Positions 17,896 through 32,164 of a stretch of DNA of 64,000 bases are shown here, piece after piece. The notes under the pieces are model-generated. The model worked only from the letters and a program-made list of their open reading frames with translations. It was not told the origin of the DNA and made no database searches. Positions within the stretch are counted from its first letter, which is position 1, and each line of letters begins with the position of its first letter. The position numbers and the translations under genes are program-made. The DNA comes from Glandiceps talaboti (lineage: Eukaryota > Hemichordata > Enteropneusta > Spengelidae), in the NCBI RefSeq assembly GCF_964340395.1, contig NC_135553.1:11362001-11426000 (forward strand), read 5' to 3'.

Positions 17896-20800
17896 AGAAT
17901 GATATTCAGTTCTTTTATATTCGAATATAAGGTGTATGCGAACAGACATCTACGGAATGTAATCGGCCTGCTGGGAAACCTTTCGAGAAAAGCACATTAC
18001 ATCATCGAGTGCATCATACTCGCCATCGATGTTCACGGTATCATGAAGAGGGAGATATTAAACGTTTCTGAACTGCAAGCGGAATGTTCTGATATCCCTG
18101 ACTGAAGCATGATGACCAAACTGACAACTCGTGTCCAAAAAAAGGGTAGAATATTTACGCCACATGTTACAAAATTGCGAATATATTTTGGAACTACTAT
18201 TTACATCGAACTAATTGACTCTGACAAATTCCTTAGTCTAGAAAATTAATATTAATTCCCCTCCAGTGTACTGGATTATTGATGAGTGTCATTATGCATT
18301 AATTGCTGTCACATGTCATGATCAATTACCAGGAACCTGTCGGTACGGCTGAACAGGAATGATTACCATAATTCTAGTGTGTAGATAACGTGTATGATTT
18401 TTTTTTAAAAGTACATTGAGACATTTACAACAATTGTTATTGAGAGTATCAAAATTACTGGAATGAGAGTGTGTAAACTAATACAAGACATGGATGCCAT
18501 ATCACTGTGACTTTATAATGACACGCTGATATGTGTACTCACGTGGTAAACAAATCATGGAAAGGCAAAATCGATGCTTGAGTTTGACACTACATTCTAC
18601 ATTATAATTTCACTTAAGGGGTAAAATGTGAAACGAGGTATTGAAACTTTATTTTTCGCACGCGATACAACTATAGTCTTCTTCGCATTAAACGCGGGTT
18701 GCGTGAATAGCTCTCCGCTTCATTTGTCACTGTCAATGTAGTTGTAACGCTCATACCGGATAGAAGTAAATGAACCTCAGAAAAAAATGTCCCCGCTAGT
18801 CAAAGTTTATGAAATATCCCCACACACTGCCATATAAAAGCTGGTCCTTTTGGAAATAATAATACAAATTTAGATGTTTATCATCTTATTTTTAAAGAAA
18901 TTTACAATGTTCTGTTATTTTCCCTACAGAGTTCACGCAGTCTTAGGTGGTCATAATTGGACACTAAAATATTATATTTTGATATGAAAAACGTGTTGTA
19001 CAACGACCCTGAATTTGTTACCTGGTTTTAACTGACAATATTTTTGATCTTATTCGAACTATCTAACAAATGAATGTGTAATAATTTTATTTAGATGCAG
19101 ACTACGCTGAGAAAGTATCAATTAAAAAACGTTCGCCCAACTCAAGTGTTGCTTGCCTATATCTTGGTAACAAATTCTAATTGATAAAGTTGACATATCT
19201 TCAAAATACTGTAAATCGTACAAATTGGCTAAAAGTAAGCAGTTGCAGAACAATAAATAAACATCGAATTCCAAGTCAACAATAAATTCCAAAAAAAAAG
19301 TATTATTGAAGGCAATATTCCTACTACTGGTAAACATTATGAACTACCTTTGCACGCCAAACTATTTGTAAGTATATAATAAGGGAGAATGCAGAAGACA
19401 GTGAATTATATTTACCATGACGTTTGATTATTTGAAATAAAATTACTTTTTATACAAAAATATTTAGCCGTGCTACATGTGTTGATTTCATCAAATAGTA
19501 CCTCACAAATTAAGCTTGACACCTGTACACATAATTAAAACCATGGTGCACGTTTACGAAGCGGCTTCTACAAGGAATGTCGTGATCTTAGCGCTGTACA
19601 GTTATTATCCCTGTCACTGACTGGCATGCATATATTGACACATCGTCCCGATATAATTTCCTCAATTCCCTGGGGAGAATACAATCCATTGTAGCCTCTG
19701 TAAGCGTATATATTTACGACATTTACATGGTATACAAACTCTGTCCTGCTGTAGAGTCCTTGATTATACACTTGAATTGTCATGAGCATAACCGCTGTTC
19801 AAGCCTACTGCTCAAGCACGGTTGTTTTCAGTAAAACAAAACCCAGCAGCCTTGAGGCTCGACCAAGAAATTGTAGATTCGCCGGCGACTCTAGCCTCAG
19901 ACCATCATGAAACACATCATGTTGCTTTATTGCACTTTTAGAACAACAGTTACTTTGATATAGGTAATGTGTCATAGCTTGGACGTCATCAACTGTTTGA
20001 GGTGCTCAGCTAGGTGGTTATCTGCACTGTCATCCAAGCGTCCGTCAAATTTGTTATTTCTAAACTCTCATTAGTTTTTCGGTGTTTCTTTTTAATTCTC
20101 GCTACCTGCAATAGCATTTTCCCTCATGGTATAGAAATAGAACATAAAGATCGGCTTATTCTCCCGCGCGCCTATAGTAATGCAGGTGAAGCACATGGAG
20201 CGGAAGCTATGGTGTCGACCAAGAAATTGGCAGTTCGTTCTTTTTTATGATACGCCTGGGCAGTAAACTTCTTTTTCAGGTACCGAGCATTGTTGACCCC
20301 GTGGCAAGAACGCTTGTCGTTTTGCTTCGATATTTCATACACACCCTGCTAGTGTTTAGTTTATTCAGAGTTTAATTTATTTTATTTGAAGATGATATCT
20401 AACTTCCATTTTCTAAATTTGCTTAGTATTTTCTTCGTGAATTCTATTTCCGAATTATTTCTTCAAAGCCTTTGTCGGGTTGTAATATATATGGATGTTG
20501 TGTATGTATGCATAATTGTTTAAAATGACACTGAATTCCGTGACATTTCACGTATTTCATACTTTACACAGTAAATTGTTATAACATTTTCTCTGAAGAA
20601 GGTACTGGTTATGTGGTTACCTGTCAACTCTACAGTTAATTAGAACTTTCTTGATATCTGAAAACCAATTGTTGACATTTAAATAATCGTTTTTTGAGAC
20701 GATTCTGTCTATAATTTACATCTCATCATATAGGCTTTACTGGTCAGATGATTTTCATACGCAAATAGATTTGTTGCTTTCAGTACACAAAGTTTTACAG

Positions 20801-22161
20801 AAATGGAGACAACACCAAAGTGTACATACATCTGCATGTACAGTCTTTACAACATATTGATGGCATTCTTTTCTTTTAGCGACTTGATCAGGAATGCATC
20901 GCGCGTCACCGATTACTCTTTTATTTGACGTTATTTTATAGTACAGTTTTAGAAAATGGCGGACAGAGCAAGCGACGAGTAAATTGTGTGATTGTATATG
21001 CTAGATACATTGAACAAGTAAGTAAAATGATAATAATACACATATACAAATGAAGTAATTCTTTTTCATATATTCAGATATGCGTTTACAAATTTTATGT
21101 TAACAATTCCACTGAATGCTGTCAAACTTAAAGCGTCCCAGTGGATATATTTGTGTAATTAATTAATTCGCCGACTTACTATTGTAAATTGATATCACGG
21201 TTGCAATGGAACGTGTCCTTGAAGATATGTTATCTTGACGCCCCAGTTTCATTGCCAAGAAAATGACAGATCCCACTGACGTTGAAAAATGAAATTAATT
21301 GGATAAAGTTCCAAACACACGTAGTTTCAAGGGATTCGGGGTATTAGTAGTCAGTGAACTCCTTAATACGTGACACAAGATGTGTTCTGTGAATTCGATT
21401 TCAAGCTATTTCAATTGGTTTCATATTACTGTGCATATCAAATTTACCTTGGGGGACCTTTTAAATCTTTTACTTCAACCCAGCCACACCTTTGTCTATC
21501 TTCACAAATGGTATGATAAGCTTATTTCCTGTTGGAAAAAATAATCTGTTCTGGTAAAAAGACATCCTTTACAACTAAGAATCATGTAGTTACTTGTATC
21601 CCTTGGCAATTCTGTTTTTAAATGTTGAGAATTGAAAAGACGAATCCTTAAATTATGTATAGGTAAACGTAGTGGCAAACTTTAGGTGCTGTGATTACTA
21701 GTAAATCAATCACGCGTGCCATTAATGATATAAGGTAATTGAATGTATTTCTTGTCAAAAGAAATCTCTGAAAAATGATGAAGTTTTGATTATTACTCCA
21801 AACCTGCCTCCTTCTTGCTGTCAAAGCTGTGTGTAATGCAAAGACCATAACTCTTACAATTAATACAATATTACCTGTAACACAGCGTTGTTCGACTCAT
21901 TATGCATCTTATCAACAATTCTATATTATATCGTCTGGCCGGACATCGCTAATTTTCGTCTCCGAGCTCGATAGAAACAATTTTGTTTTTGCATGTGATA
22001 TCATTATCATTATTTGGAAATCTTACTCTATAAATTGTTGCCGACACCCTACTGCGATAAGTGCATCTCAGACAACGAAAATATAGAATGTAAAAAAAAT
22101 TTAAGCCATAGATTAGTACGTTTTATGTTGAGCAGGACGACGCTGTGTTTTAGAAGGCATG

Positions 22162-22175
22162 GTTGTCATAGCAAC
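22162..22175. promoter_or_regulatory. Possible X-box (RFX-type site), isolated
   Basis: The 14-mer GTTGTCATAGCAAC fits the published RFX X-box pattern RYYNYYATRRNRAC and is close to palindromic. No gene start is visible nearby, so a regulatory role is only a possibility. Confidence 0.25.
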
Positions 22176-22623
22176 ATATTAATAACAGAGTTTGCTAATA
22201 TAATTCAATTCAATTCAATAATAAAGAAATTTATTTTAATAATCTTATTCAAAGCTAAAGAGCATTAACCTTGAATGTAGATGAGTCACATGATCACATG
22301 GTCACAATGTTAAATAAGCATGAATATTATGAATAAAATTACACTATAACATTATATCGAATTAAGTATTTTGAAAGCAAGTACCCTCATATTTGTTCCA
22401 AGGTTCTTTCTAAGGATACTTAAAAGTTACCCGATTTTTCGGTACGTATGTGCTGCTCCTCTCATTAGTTGTGCATAATGAACTCTCTGAAAAAGACGGC
22501 ATAATAATATGCTGGTTGTATGGCCTTTACACGCAATGTCTTCGAATCACAAACAGAGCTATAGACGACATACATGCTTTGTCTTCACAGAGACATAAAA
22601 AACTCACACAGATGTGATCAACT

Positions 22624-22656
22624 TTGTTTGTTTGTTTGTTTGTTTGTTTATTTGTT
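22624..22656. repeat. (TTTG)n tetranucleotide repeat
   Basis: About seven TTTG units. Confidence 0.9.
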
Positions 22657-23732
22657 CAACACAATTGACAATAAAGAATAGAATACAAAGGTTACCAACG
22701 ACACCAAGACCCTGTGCTTGGAAAACAGAGTAAAGCCGGAAGACTGCATCACTTACAGTACTATTAAAACAGGAATATTTATCAACGCTATACGTGAAGA
22801 CAAACAGATACGCTGTTCATTTAAACTGCTGACTCCCATGCCAGAATGCGATTTCCACTAAACAATGAGACAAATTTCAACTCAGCGTTACACGGCAATT
22901 GCGTAATGTTTATGATGTCAAATCAAGAATTGTTGTCAAGAGTACAGAGTCGACACAAATACCAGTATTTCCTATATCGACCTTCCCTACGAAAGAAATG
23001 TAAATTCTAATTAATATTGTGTTACAGGGATTTGATTTTGGACCGTTGCAGACAATCTATGTCCGTTTATCTTATTCTCTTTTGCTTACTGCTATTACCC
23101 TACAAATTGAAATGCTGTAGGTGTAAACGCTAGATATACTCATGAAGGGATTAGAGCTGAGAGGGCCCAAATTCATGTTTTGTGATTGTCACAGTCTTTT
23201 AACAATAATTGTATTCTTTATATGCTGAAAGCGAAATAGGTAAAAATGGAATTACAGTTGACTCAGAGTCAAATGGTCTTGAACTTCTTTTCCTTCTAAA
23301 AATGGCATATTTCTCAAAACCTCTGATGACATTTTCCAATAGTTTTGCTGTTTGTTCTCATTATCTCACCAAACATTGTCCATAGAGAAGACAGATATTG
23401 CCGACAAAAACGTAATTGCAATTTGACTTAGGGTCATGGGGTCCCAGTGCCAAAAATGTGTCTTTGGCCTTTTTATTACAATGGCATTTTCGTAGTTAAA
23501 CCCTTTTGCCTCTAATCACTCACTTCACATGTAAGTTGTTATTATTGAAAGCTGACGAAGGAATATTATGTTATTTGGCCGGAACAAATTGCATACTATC
23601 ATCCGGAAATAATATTAATCTGCAGCCGATTAACAGAGATTTAGGTTCACACGTTAATCAAGGATACAGTGTATTTCAATGTATTGTTGACTAAGAATAC
23701 AAATGAGGAACACCATGCCAGACAACCAAGTG

Positions 23733-23736
23733 AAGT

Positions 23737-23777
<41 letters not shown>

Positions 23778-23897
23778 ACCTAGAGAGAGAATGTATGTAT
23801 GTATGTATGTATGTATGTATGCATGCATGCATGCATGCATGCATGCATGCATGTATGTATGTATGTATGTATGTATGTATGTATGTATGTATGTATG

Positions 23898-23926
<29 letters not shown>
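23733..23926. repeat. (GT)n followed by (ATGT/ATGC)n array
   Basis: GT run at 23733-23775, a short GAGA-rich spacer, then ATGT units, a block of ATGC units (about 23818-23850), then ATGT again to 23926. Overlapping frames rich in Met-Tyr-Val-Cys or His-Thr-Tyr-Ile are artefacts. Confidence 0.95.
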
Positions 23927-23928
<2 letters not shown>

Positions 23929-26900
23929 CACTGTATGATACAAAAAACGGGCATAGGTCGGTATTTTGACCTGTGCACGACATAGCATATTAACGTTTAT
24001 ATTTCCCTTTTTCCAATTTATACTGATGTTGGATCAAATCTTTTCCAATTAACTCAACATATTTAGCTCTAAAAATAATCATTATTCCATTTTGCCATTT
24101 GTCAAAAACCTTGAATTCATTTGATTGACACTCACGGTTATGTGATTATGTAAATAATAATATGAAAGCAAACATTACTGTTTAATATGAAGTGTTTTGT
24201 CCTTGCAGACGATGTCATCAGTTCAGATACATTGTTAGCAATTTATATTTGCCATTAATATCAAACAATTTTACTATATCCACAGTAGGTGTAAACTATA
24301 TAAGGTTTACGGTGACTCTAACCCAGATTCTACACACAAAAGTTTCAAAGTTTGATGATACGTACCCAAACGTAACACATTTTGAATAACTCGTAATGTG
24401 TGTTCGGAATGAAGATAAATTTATAATATTTTACCTCATTTTATATTTTATAATTTGAAATATTAACACCGCATTCTAGTGGAAAAAAACAATGATCATG
24501 AATCCACAAGCAAACTATCTTACGGTGTATGTGATAAATATTTGTGTAAAATGGGTTGCATACTCCCTCTATTTTATTACATTTATTGGGAATTTGTAAC
24601 TATATGCACTAACGTTCTTTTATTTCTGCAGTTCGTGTTAGCTCGTGAAGTCAAGTACACAGGCAGTGTATGAATTGTTAAAGATGGTTACAGATGCTAT
24701 GTAGTTGCGTTCTGTTATATATATATGCAGTATTGATCAGAACAAGAGGTGCCTAATTAGAAGACCATATGCCAATCACCATTGTTATTCAAAGAGAAAG
24801 GCCATCTTTATCTGACTGACCATATACATATCAATACTTGTCAAGGAATTCGACAACCATAACTTGTCGGGCAAATGATCCGTTAGGGATGACATGTGGC
24901 CCTGGCACGAGACGTGTGTATAAAACATCAGAGCAAATGACTGTCTGAAAGATGGCGACATTTTATAAGCGATCGACTATGCGTCATGCATACAGTATTA
25001 CGTTAACATTTACAACATGATATGCAAGCTGGCTGGATCGTTACAATGTAATGAATATCTATTTACCCACGTCTATTATGTAGATTAAGTAAATGAGTGT
25101 GTCCATGAAGAATCCTTAATAATGTTATCACGCAAGGCTTTCCAAATTTCAACATGCAAACTTTTCAAAATCATACTGACTTGAAAAGTTTATTTCCAGT
25201 AGAAATATGTATTGAAGGAATGTTGAAATGACAATTAATAGATAAATGATAACTTCTCTGGAACTTCACAGTACTGCTTTTGATTTGTAAGTACAAATAA
25301 AACTCCGATATTTACTAACATTTTTATTTATCTCATGTTACTTTTCTCCAATGCTATATGATTACCACTAATGGTATCATGCAATGTTTGTTTTGTACAA
25401 CAAGACTAGAGAGAGTGTGGAGTTTATATTAGGGCTACACAATGTTTCTACGTCACGTACAAGTTTTTTTTTTACGAATTACATATACATTGATAGCGCG
25501 AATGGATAACATGATACATTGTGAACACAAACCAAACATTACTGTCTGACAAGATAGGGAAGATTGAAGCTTTAAACTGTTTATTTGTGTTTAGTGTGCG
25601 ATAAAATATAACCTTTTAAATATGTTACGTTCTTGCTAGCAGTGACTGTCTGTCGTATGTGGAATCCCTAACAAAAAAGAAAGTTTTAAAAAAAATATCG
25701 TGTCGCATGTGAAACTCTATACTCTCTCTAGTTGGTTAACATTTGTTCAAAAAATGTATCGCTTTAATGACAATACTAATAAATGTAATCTGTATGGCAT
25801 AACTGTTAATTAAGTCATAATGTTGATGAAATCGTTATCTGCACAAAACGTGGAACACGTGATCGTGCGTTCCACTGAACAGGATGTTCTAATGATTTTA
25901 AATTCCATAATGCAATACGTTCCTGAAGTTGTAATCGTTGCTCTGGTATTCGATCACGTAATTTATTTTAGACTCTGAAATTGTGAAACTGTGACCCATG
26001 ACTGTAACCTATAGATATATGTTTAGATTACAATTTTGATAACATAACAAATAATGGTGATGCCCGATGAAATGTACACTTATCAGATGTAGACAACTGA
26101 GGCCCTAATCAAGGTATTGTTAACACAGCTGTGTGTTACGGTAGACATAGGATATATCCTATGTATATTTAATATGTCTCATTACTTTTGAAATGACTGT
26201 CGCAAAAATATGTTTCATTTCCCCTTGTTATTAATGTACTGCATGACAACGTGACTTTCATTCATCCATTTTGGAATCCTACAATGCATCCAGTAGAGAT
26301 AATAACGTAAACAACAACAACATGATTGTCACATGATCCATTTTTATTGCAATGCTTTAGTGATTATTATTATCAAATCTAATTCCGTTTCATAGAGATG
26401 GCTTGTCCTATGATTCCTGTCAGTACGTTTCATAATGCATAAATTGACCCAAAAGAAACATACTATTAAAAGTAATTTCCCTTTTTTTACTTTTAAGATG
26501 CTGTGAAAGTAGCCCTTGAGCAGAAAACGCTGGTAGTTAGATAACATCCATTGACATCATTGGTAAACATATTACAATTCATGTATTTTTAAAGTCGCGG
26601 TCAACGTAGTCCTTACATGAAATGTCGAAAATATTCAACTTGATGCTTTCTAAATAAAAAGAACATGTAATGGAGATATACATGACAGTGTAGAATAAAG
26701 TGCATGCATGAATGCGCAATAAGCAGACAGACAGGATGTAGGAGATATTTACATCATTAGTTCCATCATCTAGGGATGGCGAGACGGAAGTGTATTGATT
26801 TGTGCTCAGTTGATAAATAAATAAAGGGATATAGAAATAACCATGTAATTTTACGTCTTCCTGTGACTAGGTAAACATCACATTAAAGCTCAACCAAAAT

Positions 26901-29900
26901 TTGCACATGGCGTTATTGTGATCTTTCTCGTATGGACAAAGAATCCTTGACAGAAGTTACTTCATACATTTTTTCTTTAAAACAATGTCTATAACGCCTA
27001 ATAACAATAATAATAACATATTGCGCGTACAGTTTATTACTCAGGTGCAATTAATCCACCAAATGGAGTATCAAACTCACATTTATTCGAAAATTGAAAT
27101 GGTCACACACATATTGAAGTCAGACAGACTGACATAAGGTGGCATGGCATGTTCGTCTAAAGACCTTGTTCATCGAATTGATGACCATAATTGAAAATCA
27201 AAAGAATACTTTTTTTTGTTTTTCGCATTACTGGATAGCTGTATTACATTTACCATAGTCGTGAGAGCATTTGGATTCTTTTTGTGGATGTCACCGAAAT
27301 ATTGGTAATATGATATCAGGAGGGAATTTTACGCATTTGGGCATATCAAACTAAGGATTAATATTATTCCAAGTGACTATACACTATCCCAGTAAACCTG
27401 TTGAAATGAATGCCATATTATTATTGCACCAGTCTGTAAGTTAACCAAAACTTCTTTTGAGATAAACTGTCCAAAAACGCGGAAGTAGCTAATAATCTAA
27501 ATCGACAACTCGAACACGTTGGCACCATTACGTTTCCTTAATTGGTTCAAAAAGCTATATATCATACAGAATCGATATTCGATACCGTCTGCCAGACGGT
27601 ACTCCTTTATACGACGAACAGGTACGTTCGAAGAATGACTAATGTGGTGTATGATCATGGAGATAAATTTGACAGGTATTCACACTATCCGTATCCGTTA
27701 CCATCAGATACATATCACAAAACAACAATAACATTTCATGCCGCGATTAAAATTGGAATGTCATAAAAATTCCCGGATTTAGAATGAAACGTTTAATAAA
27801 AATTCTCAGCTGTCGGATTACGTATACATTTTGGTAACTGTTCTCTTAACAAAGTATTCACACAGCAAAGTACTATTTACTCAAAGCGTACTCGTTGAAG
27901 AAAACCCATTATCATTTGCATAGTCATGCTGTTGTTGGTGCTAGTGTGTGGAATTAAGGGAAAGGAAAGGGACTGTTGGTCATAAGGATCGACAGGTAGC
28001 AAACGCTGTTCCTCTTTATGGCTAACGGCTGTCCCTTACTGGACGCAGTTTATGGCATATATCTATAGCTACCCCCCCCCCCACACACACACACACATCA
28101 CATTAACCGATTATGAACTTTACCATTATACAACATTTGATCTTTTGCGGTAATAAAATAAGAGAGTGCAATGAACAGTTTAATGTTCACAATAATTCAA
28201 TGTATGAAATATGCTCATTTGTATTCAAACAACGAATCGTGTGAATAATACATAACCGATAGCAATTGAATCATTCGCCCTATGAACTTGTGATGTTAAC
28301 GTTAACACGCAGAGAATGATGCACATATCATGCAAAGGCATTGAACGCGATAGATGACTTCCGGAACGGCATAATTACATACACTATCCTTTAATGAGCA
28401 AAACGACAACGTTGTTTCATTCGAAATGGTCAAATTATAATCGTTACATTTAAGGATAGCAGAACAAATGTTTATTTCTGAAAGCATGCATATGACTTAC
28501 GAAAATAGGTTAGATAGGTCGGATTTAATTTATTTTATTTATATATATTTTTGTTGAGAAATTGCTTAGACCCAAAATAAGATATTCATTCGTCACAATA
28601 GTTCTGTAATAGTTTGATGAGGTGTCAAAGAAGTAAATGAAAACAATTATATGTGAAGTAGACGAACATACTATGTAGACTGTGCTGTATAAATTCAACT
28701 ATATTTTGAAAGACTATTTCTCTAGAATGGGGTTTTAAAACCAATACACCATAGATTCTTTGATAAGAAAATTTACACGGAAATAGAACTTCTAACCATT
28801 CTTTATAATAAAAAAATTAGGGTTGGGTTACCGGAAGAACACATTTTTTTTATTTGGCCTAAAGGGTTTATTGTACATGGTTTATTAATGATATAGGATG
28901 GTTCATTTATGATATAGGGTCATATGAACTTGTCACAATTGTATGCTGTTATCTTATGATCAGTAACGATCCCATTTCTATAGTATCTATAGTGATAATC
29001 AGGGTTAGTTTGTTAACCTAATTATGAATCAATTGTTAGTACTTACTCTACATATTACCGTATGGATATAAACGGAATTAAAGTTTCTATTTGAAGATGG
29101 TAAATATACACGAATGTAACATTCTGTGTTGTGTTCGTATGGACCTGTATATATTCTTCAGATTAAAGTGATTGAAATAACACGAAATTATTGTCATTAC
29201 TGATTTTCTCATTATTTATTTTTGACAGATAGATGTTCAAATTCGATCTTGTTATCTAATAACAGACTAGTGTAGTATAATGTTTTGTGCAGATTCTCCT
29301 GTGATGTTGTATCAATCAGAGCCAATGGACAGTAATAATACAACGCCCTGGAACAGACCGAGTCATCGTCGAGTTTTATTATTACATGTAATAAGTAAAC
29401 GTATGTATCATTCATGATTCACTGTATGTAAAGGTCGCTGGGTAAAACTACTAGTAAAATAATGTCCTTTCCGCCTACACAGTAGTCATTTTTCAGCGGC
29501 AATGTAACATGATATGTTTACTTTAAATCACAAACTGTTTGCCCGAAGTCATTCACTTTGAAGACCACGAAATGTATCGATTACGTGCATTCATTGAACA
29601 TTTCTTTCGCACATTGTACACCTGAAACACTGTTGACAAATTTGTATCTTGGCGATAAATGTAAGTGTTCACTAGTTTTACAACGATCTTCACGCATTGT
29701 GTAGTTAAATACAGTGTTAACATACAATATAAATGTGAGACAAAATACCATGTGAATACATATTTTACTTTATTTATTATAGTAAACTACGTCAATAGTT
29801 GGTATTGTATGAATAAATGGTTGTCGTTTTAAGATGTACAACGAGTTATGTTTAATTTTCCAACAAAGCTGGGTTTTTGCTTTCGTTTCAAATGAATTTG

Positions 29901-31426
29901 TAGAAGCAGCATGCAAAAACCTGCAATCGACGAATACTCGTGGTTTGGAGGTTGGAATGATTAGTTAAATGACATATCGGGTATACACAAATGAATGCTT
30001 AGTGTAAGAAGTGAGGAAACCCATTTCAAAATTGAAAATATGAAATTGGAATTAAATTTAGGCTGGCAGCTGAATTCATTAAGCATTAGAGAATTGCGAA
30101 TACCTATATCAATATACAAATATAACACATGAAATGCACCATCTTTAGACTTGAGTTCGCATGCCCACGCCGTGATATATGTCGCATTTTTAAAAGACAT
30201 GCCACAGTTCATATCTCGTGATATATAGTAGTTTATGTACGTCGTAAACCTTGAGATAACTATATATTGAGATAAACGACTATCCCCCTGTCTAGGTTTA
30301 CAGTCGGGCGAACATTTCCCAATTAAGTATTCACATTTATGGTTACAAATGACTATATACATCCATCAGTTTGAATTAGCATAATATTTTATCATTGCAG
30401 TAATATACTGAGAATGAAATGTCATTTAGCTATAACTAAATTTGTCTCACTCACTTGTTGCTCGCGAAGGGTTGCCAGAATCAATTTTCTATGTTTTTAT
30501 TCTTATAATACCCTCACCTTTATTACTCTAATTACATTTCTTATAGAGGGCATTTAATGAGAGATTTGCAATTTTCTAAAATGATTTCCTCGTTGAAACG
30601 TGAGCATTCTCTCGCTATTGAATTACTAATGTTATGCAGATGAAAGTAGGATAGAAATGGTTTTCTTCTTCATCAATATCGGTGATTCTGTTGCCATGTA
30701 ACGTAATCAAATACTGCTACAAAATGTTATTAGCCTTATTGTCATATCGAATGAATAGCATAAAATCAGAAACACTAAACTACACAAACACTGATAACTT
30801 CACTATTCAATCATAAAACACATTAACGTACCTGAGGAGAGAATTACTTACTCTCAGACGTAGCAGTTGCCACGACGACAATAAATGACTCTTTGTGTTT
30901 GTTTGACCGGTTTGACGGTGTTGGTATTCTACGTTTCATGTTTTAACAGCCTTTTTTATATATCACAACTCTCACTAGAACTAGAGAAAGGTATACAGAG
31001 CCACACTTCTACAAGCACTGCGTTATCACACTGAGTGCTTTTTTGGATTCATCTATATTATGTCAGGTGGGAGAGTAATTGCTGTGACATTTCAGCGGGA
31101 ATCGTAAAAAGCCTGCAATCACTGCATTGTGTTTGTTTCGGTTGTAATAAACTGGTTTATGTTATTGACAAGCCGTGGAATTATGGTGTGTGCAGCCGTC
31201 GTCAGGGTAACAAGTATCCTGTTGTTATTCCATTAACACTGCCGTGAGAAGTGGGGGAGAGAAAAGACGTGTAGAGTTGGAAGTTGTGCGTATTTAACGT
31301 CTGCAGTTCTACGGGATGCTAGATCTCGTAACAAAGTGAGCATCTGTTGATGAGTATGAATACACCTTATGCGGATAACAGCATAGGATTAACTCGAGTA
31401 AAGGTCTGACTACCTAACGGAACCCT
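23927..31426. other. Non-coding stretch, no gene seen
   Basis: 7.5 kb of AT-rich sequence. The longest frame (29961-30362, minus, 133 codons) has no recognisable domain. A perfect 20-bp palindrome (ACATAGGATATATCCTATGT) lies near 26145, and a C-run plus CA repeat at 28071-28096. The last part should contain the promoter of the gene at 31427. Confidence 0.45.
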
Positions 31427-31990
31427 ATGTCTTCAAAAGTCGATACAGACAGACAACTAATTCAGGGTGGGAAAACGCTGAGGAAAATCAGTTCCTTCGA
31501 GAGATCGGTAGATAAGAAAAAATCGCTCATTATTTGCACTCTCTTTATCGGTGGAGCATGGATTGTGATCGGAATAACTATTTTCATGGTTGGATATTCG
31601 ATGAATAACAAGAAACTCCGTCCTTGGAATAGTCCGTGTATAGCAGGTGTTCTGTTGATTGTCATAGGGTGTTTACTTGTGATTATACCGTGTTTTCTTA
31701 TGGGACTCAAAGAATATTGTGCTAGAAAAATGGAACGAAGGAAAAACATTCGCATTACTTCTCTTCGGAACACGCAAATTACCCCGGCGTTAAAAGTTAA
31801 CGGCAATGATAACGAATCACCTAAGGAGAGACAAACTATTAAAGCCATGAAGCATAATGGCAAAAGTAATGGCAATGGTCCCACTCAAGTGAAGCGAATT
31901 GTGGTGATGCCGAGAAAAAAGAGACAACCTATGATTGAGGTCCAATTTCATCAAGACGGAGCTCCGGCTGAATGCTCAGATCAGACGTAA
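31427..31990 (+). CDS. Two-pass membrane protein with basic cytosolic-type tail, 187 aa
   Basis: Uninterrupted frame from ATG to TAA. The first 30 residues are polar and Lys/Arg-rich (ending SFERSVDKKK). Hydrophobic helix 1 covers about residues 33-56, a loop with Lys-Lys-Leu-Arg-Pro-Trp follows, and helix 2 covers about 70-93 (AGVLLIVIGCLLVIIPCFLM). Next comes a dense basic segment (KEYCARKMERRKN). A roughly 90-residue hydrophilic tail rich in Asn, Lys, Gly and Pro carries a PRKKRQP basic cluster. Positive charge on both ends suggests that both termini face the cytosol. The family is not recognised. It resembles the 110-aa protein at 17563 in helix spacing and in the Lys-Glu after helix 2. 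It appears intronless. The downstream sequence to about 32790 is the likely 3' UTR. Confidence 0.7.
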   Translation: MSSKVDTDRQLIQGGKTLRKISSFERSVDKKKSLIICTLFIGGAWIVIGITIFMVGYSMNNKKLRPWNSPCIAGVLLIVIGCLLVIIPCFLMGLKEYCARKMERRKNIRITSLRNTQITPALKVNGNDNESPKERQTIKAMKHNGKSNGNGPTQVKRIVVMPRKKRQPMIEVQFHQDGAPAECSDQT

Positions 31991-32164
31991 TTATTCGCGG
32001 TGTGCTCAAATTACTCGGAGTATATATATCACAAGTTTGCGATGTAATAACGGTCGAAAAATATCCTTGCTGATGGAATGCATCATTAACGTTTGATATG
32101 CTCATTAATGAACATACAGTTGAAGACTACACAATTATCGATAATGATTGCACATAGAATATCT

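Larger units (their letters stand above)
17896..23732. other. Mostly non-coding; 3' flank of the 110-aa gene and AT-rich sequence
   Basis: An open frame just after the stop (17899-18105) may be 3' UTR of the gene at 17563 and lacks recognisable features. Small repeats include AATTC units at about 22202-22218. No further gene is supportable. Confidence 0.45.

Noticed and set aside
23737-23926. Regularly spaced repeats considered as a CRISPR-like array
   Set aside because: Simple tetranucleotide repeat without unique spacers, in animal DNA.
29961-30362. 133-codon minus-strand frame
   Set aside because: No domain, no splice context and composition like the surrounding non-coding sequence.
31462-31884. 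140-codon minus-strand frame
   Set aside because: Shadow of the 187-aa plus-strand gene.
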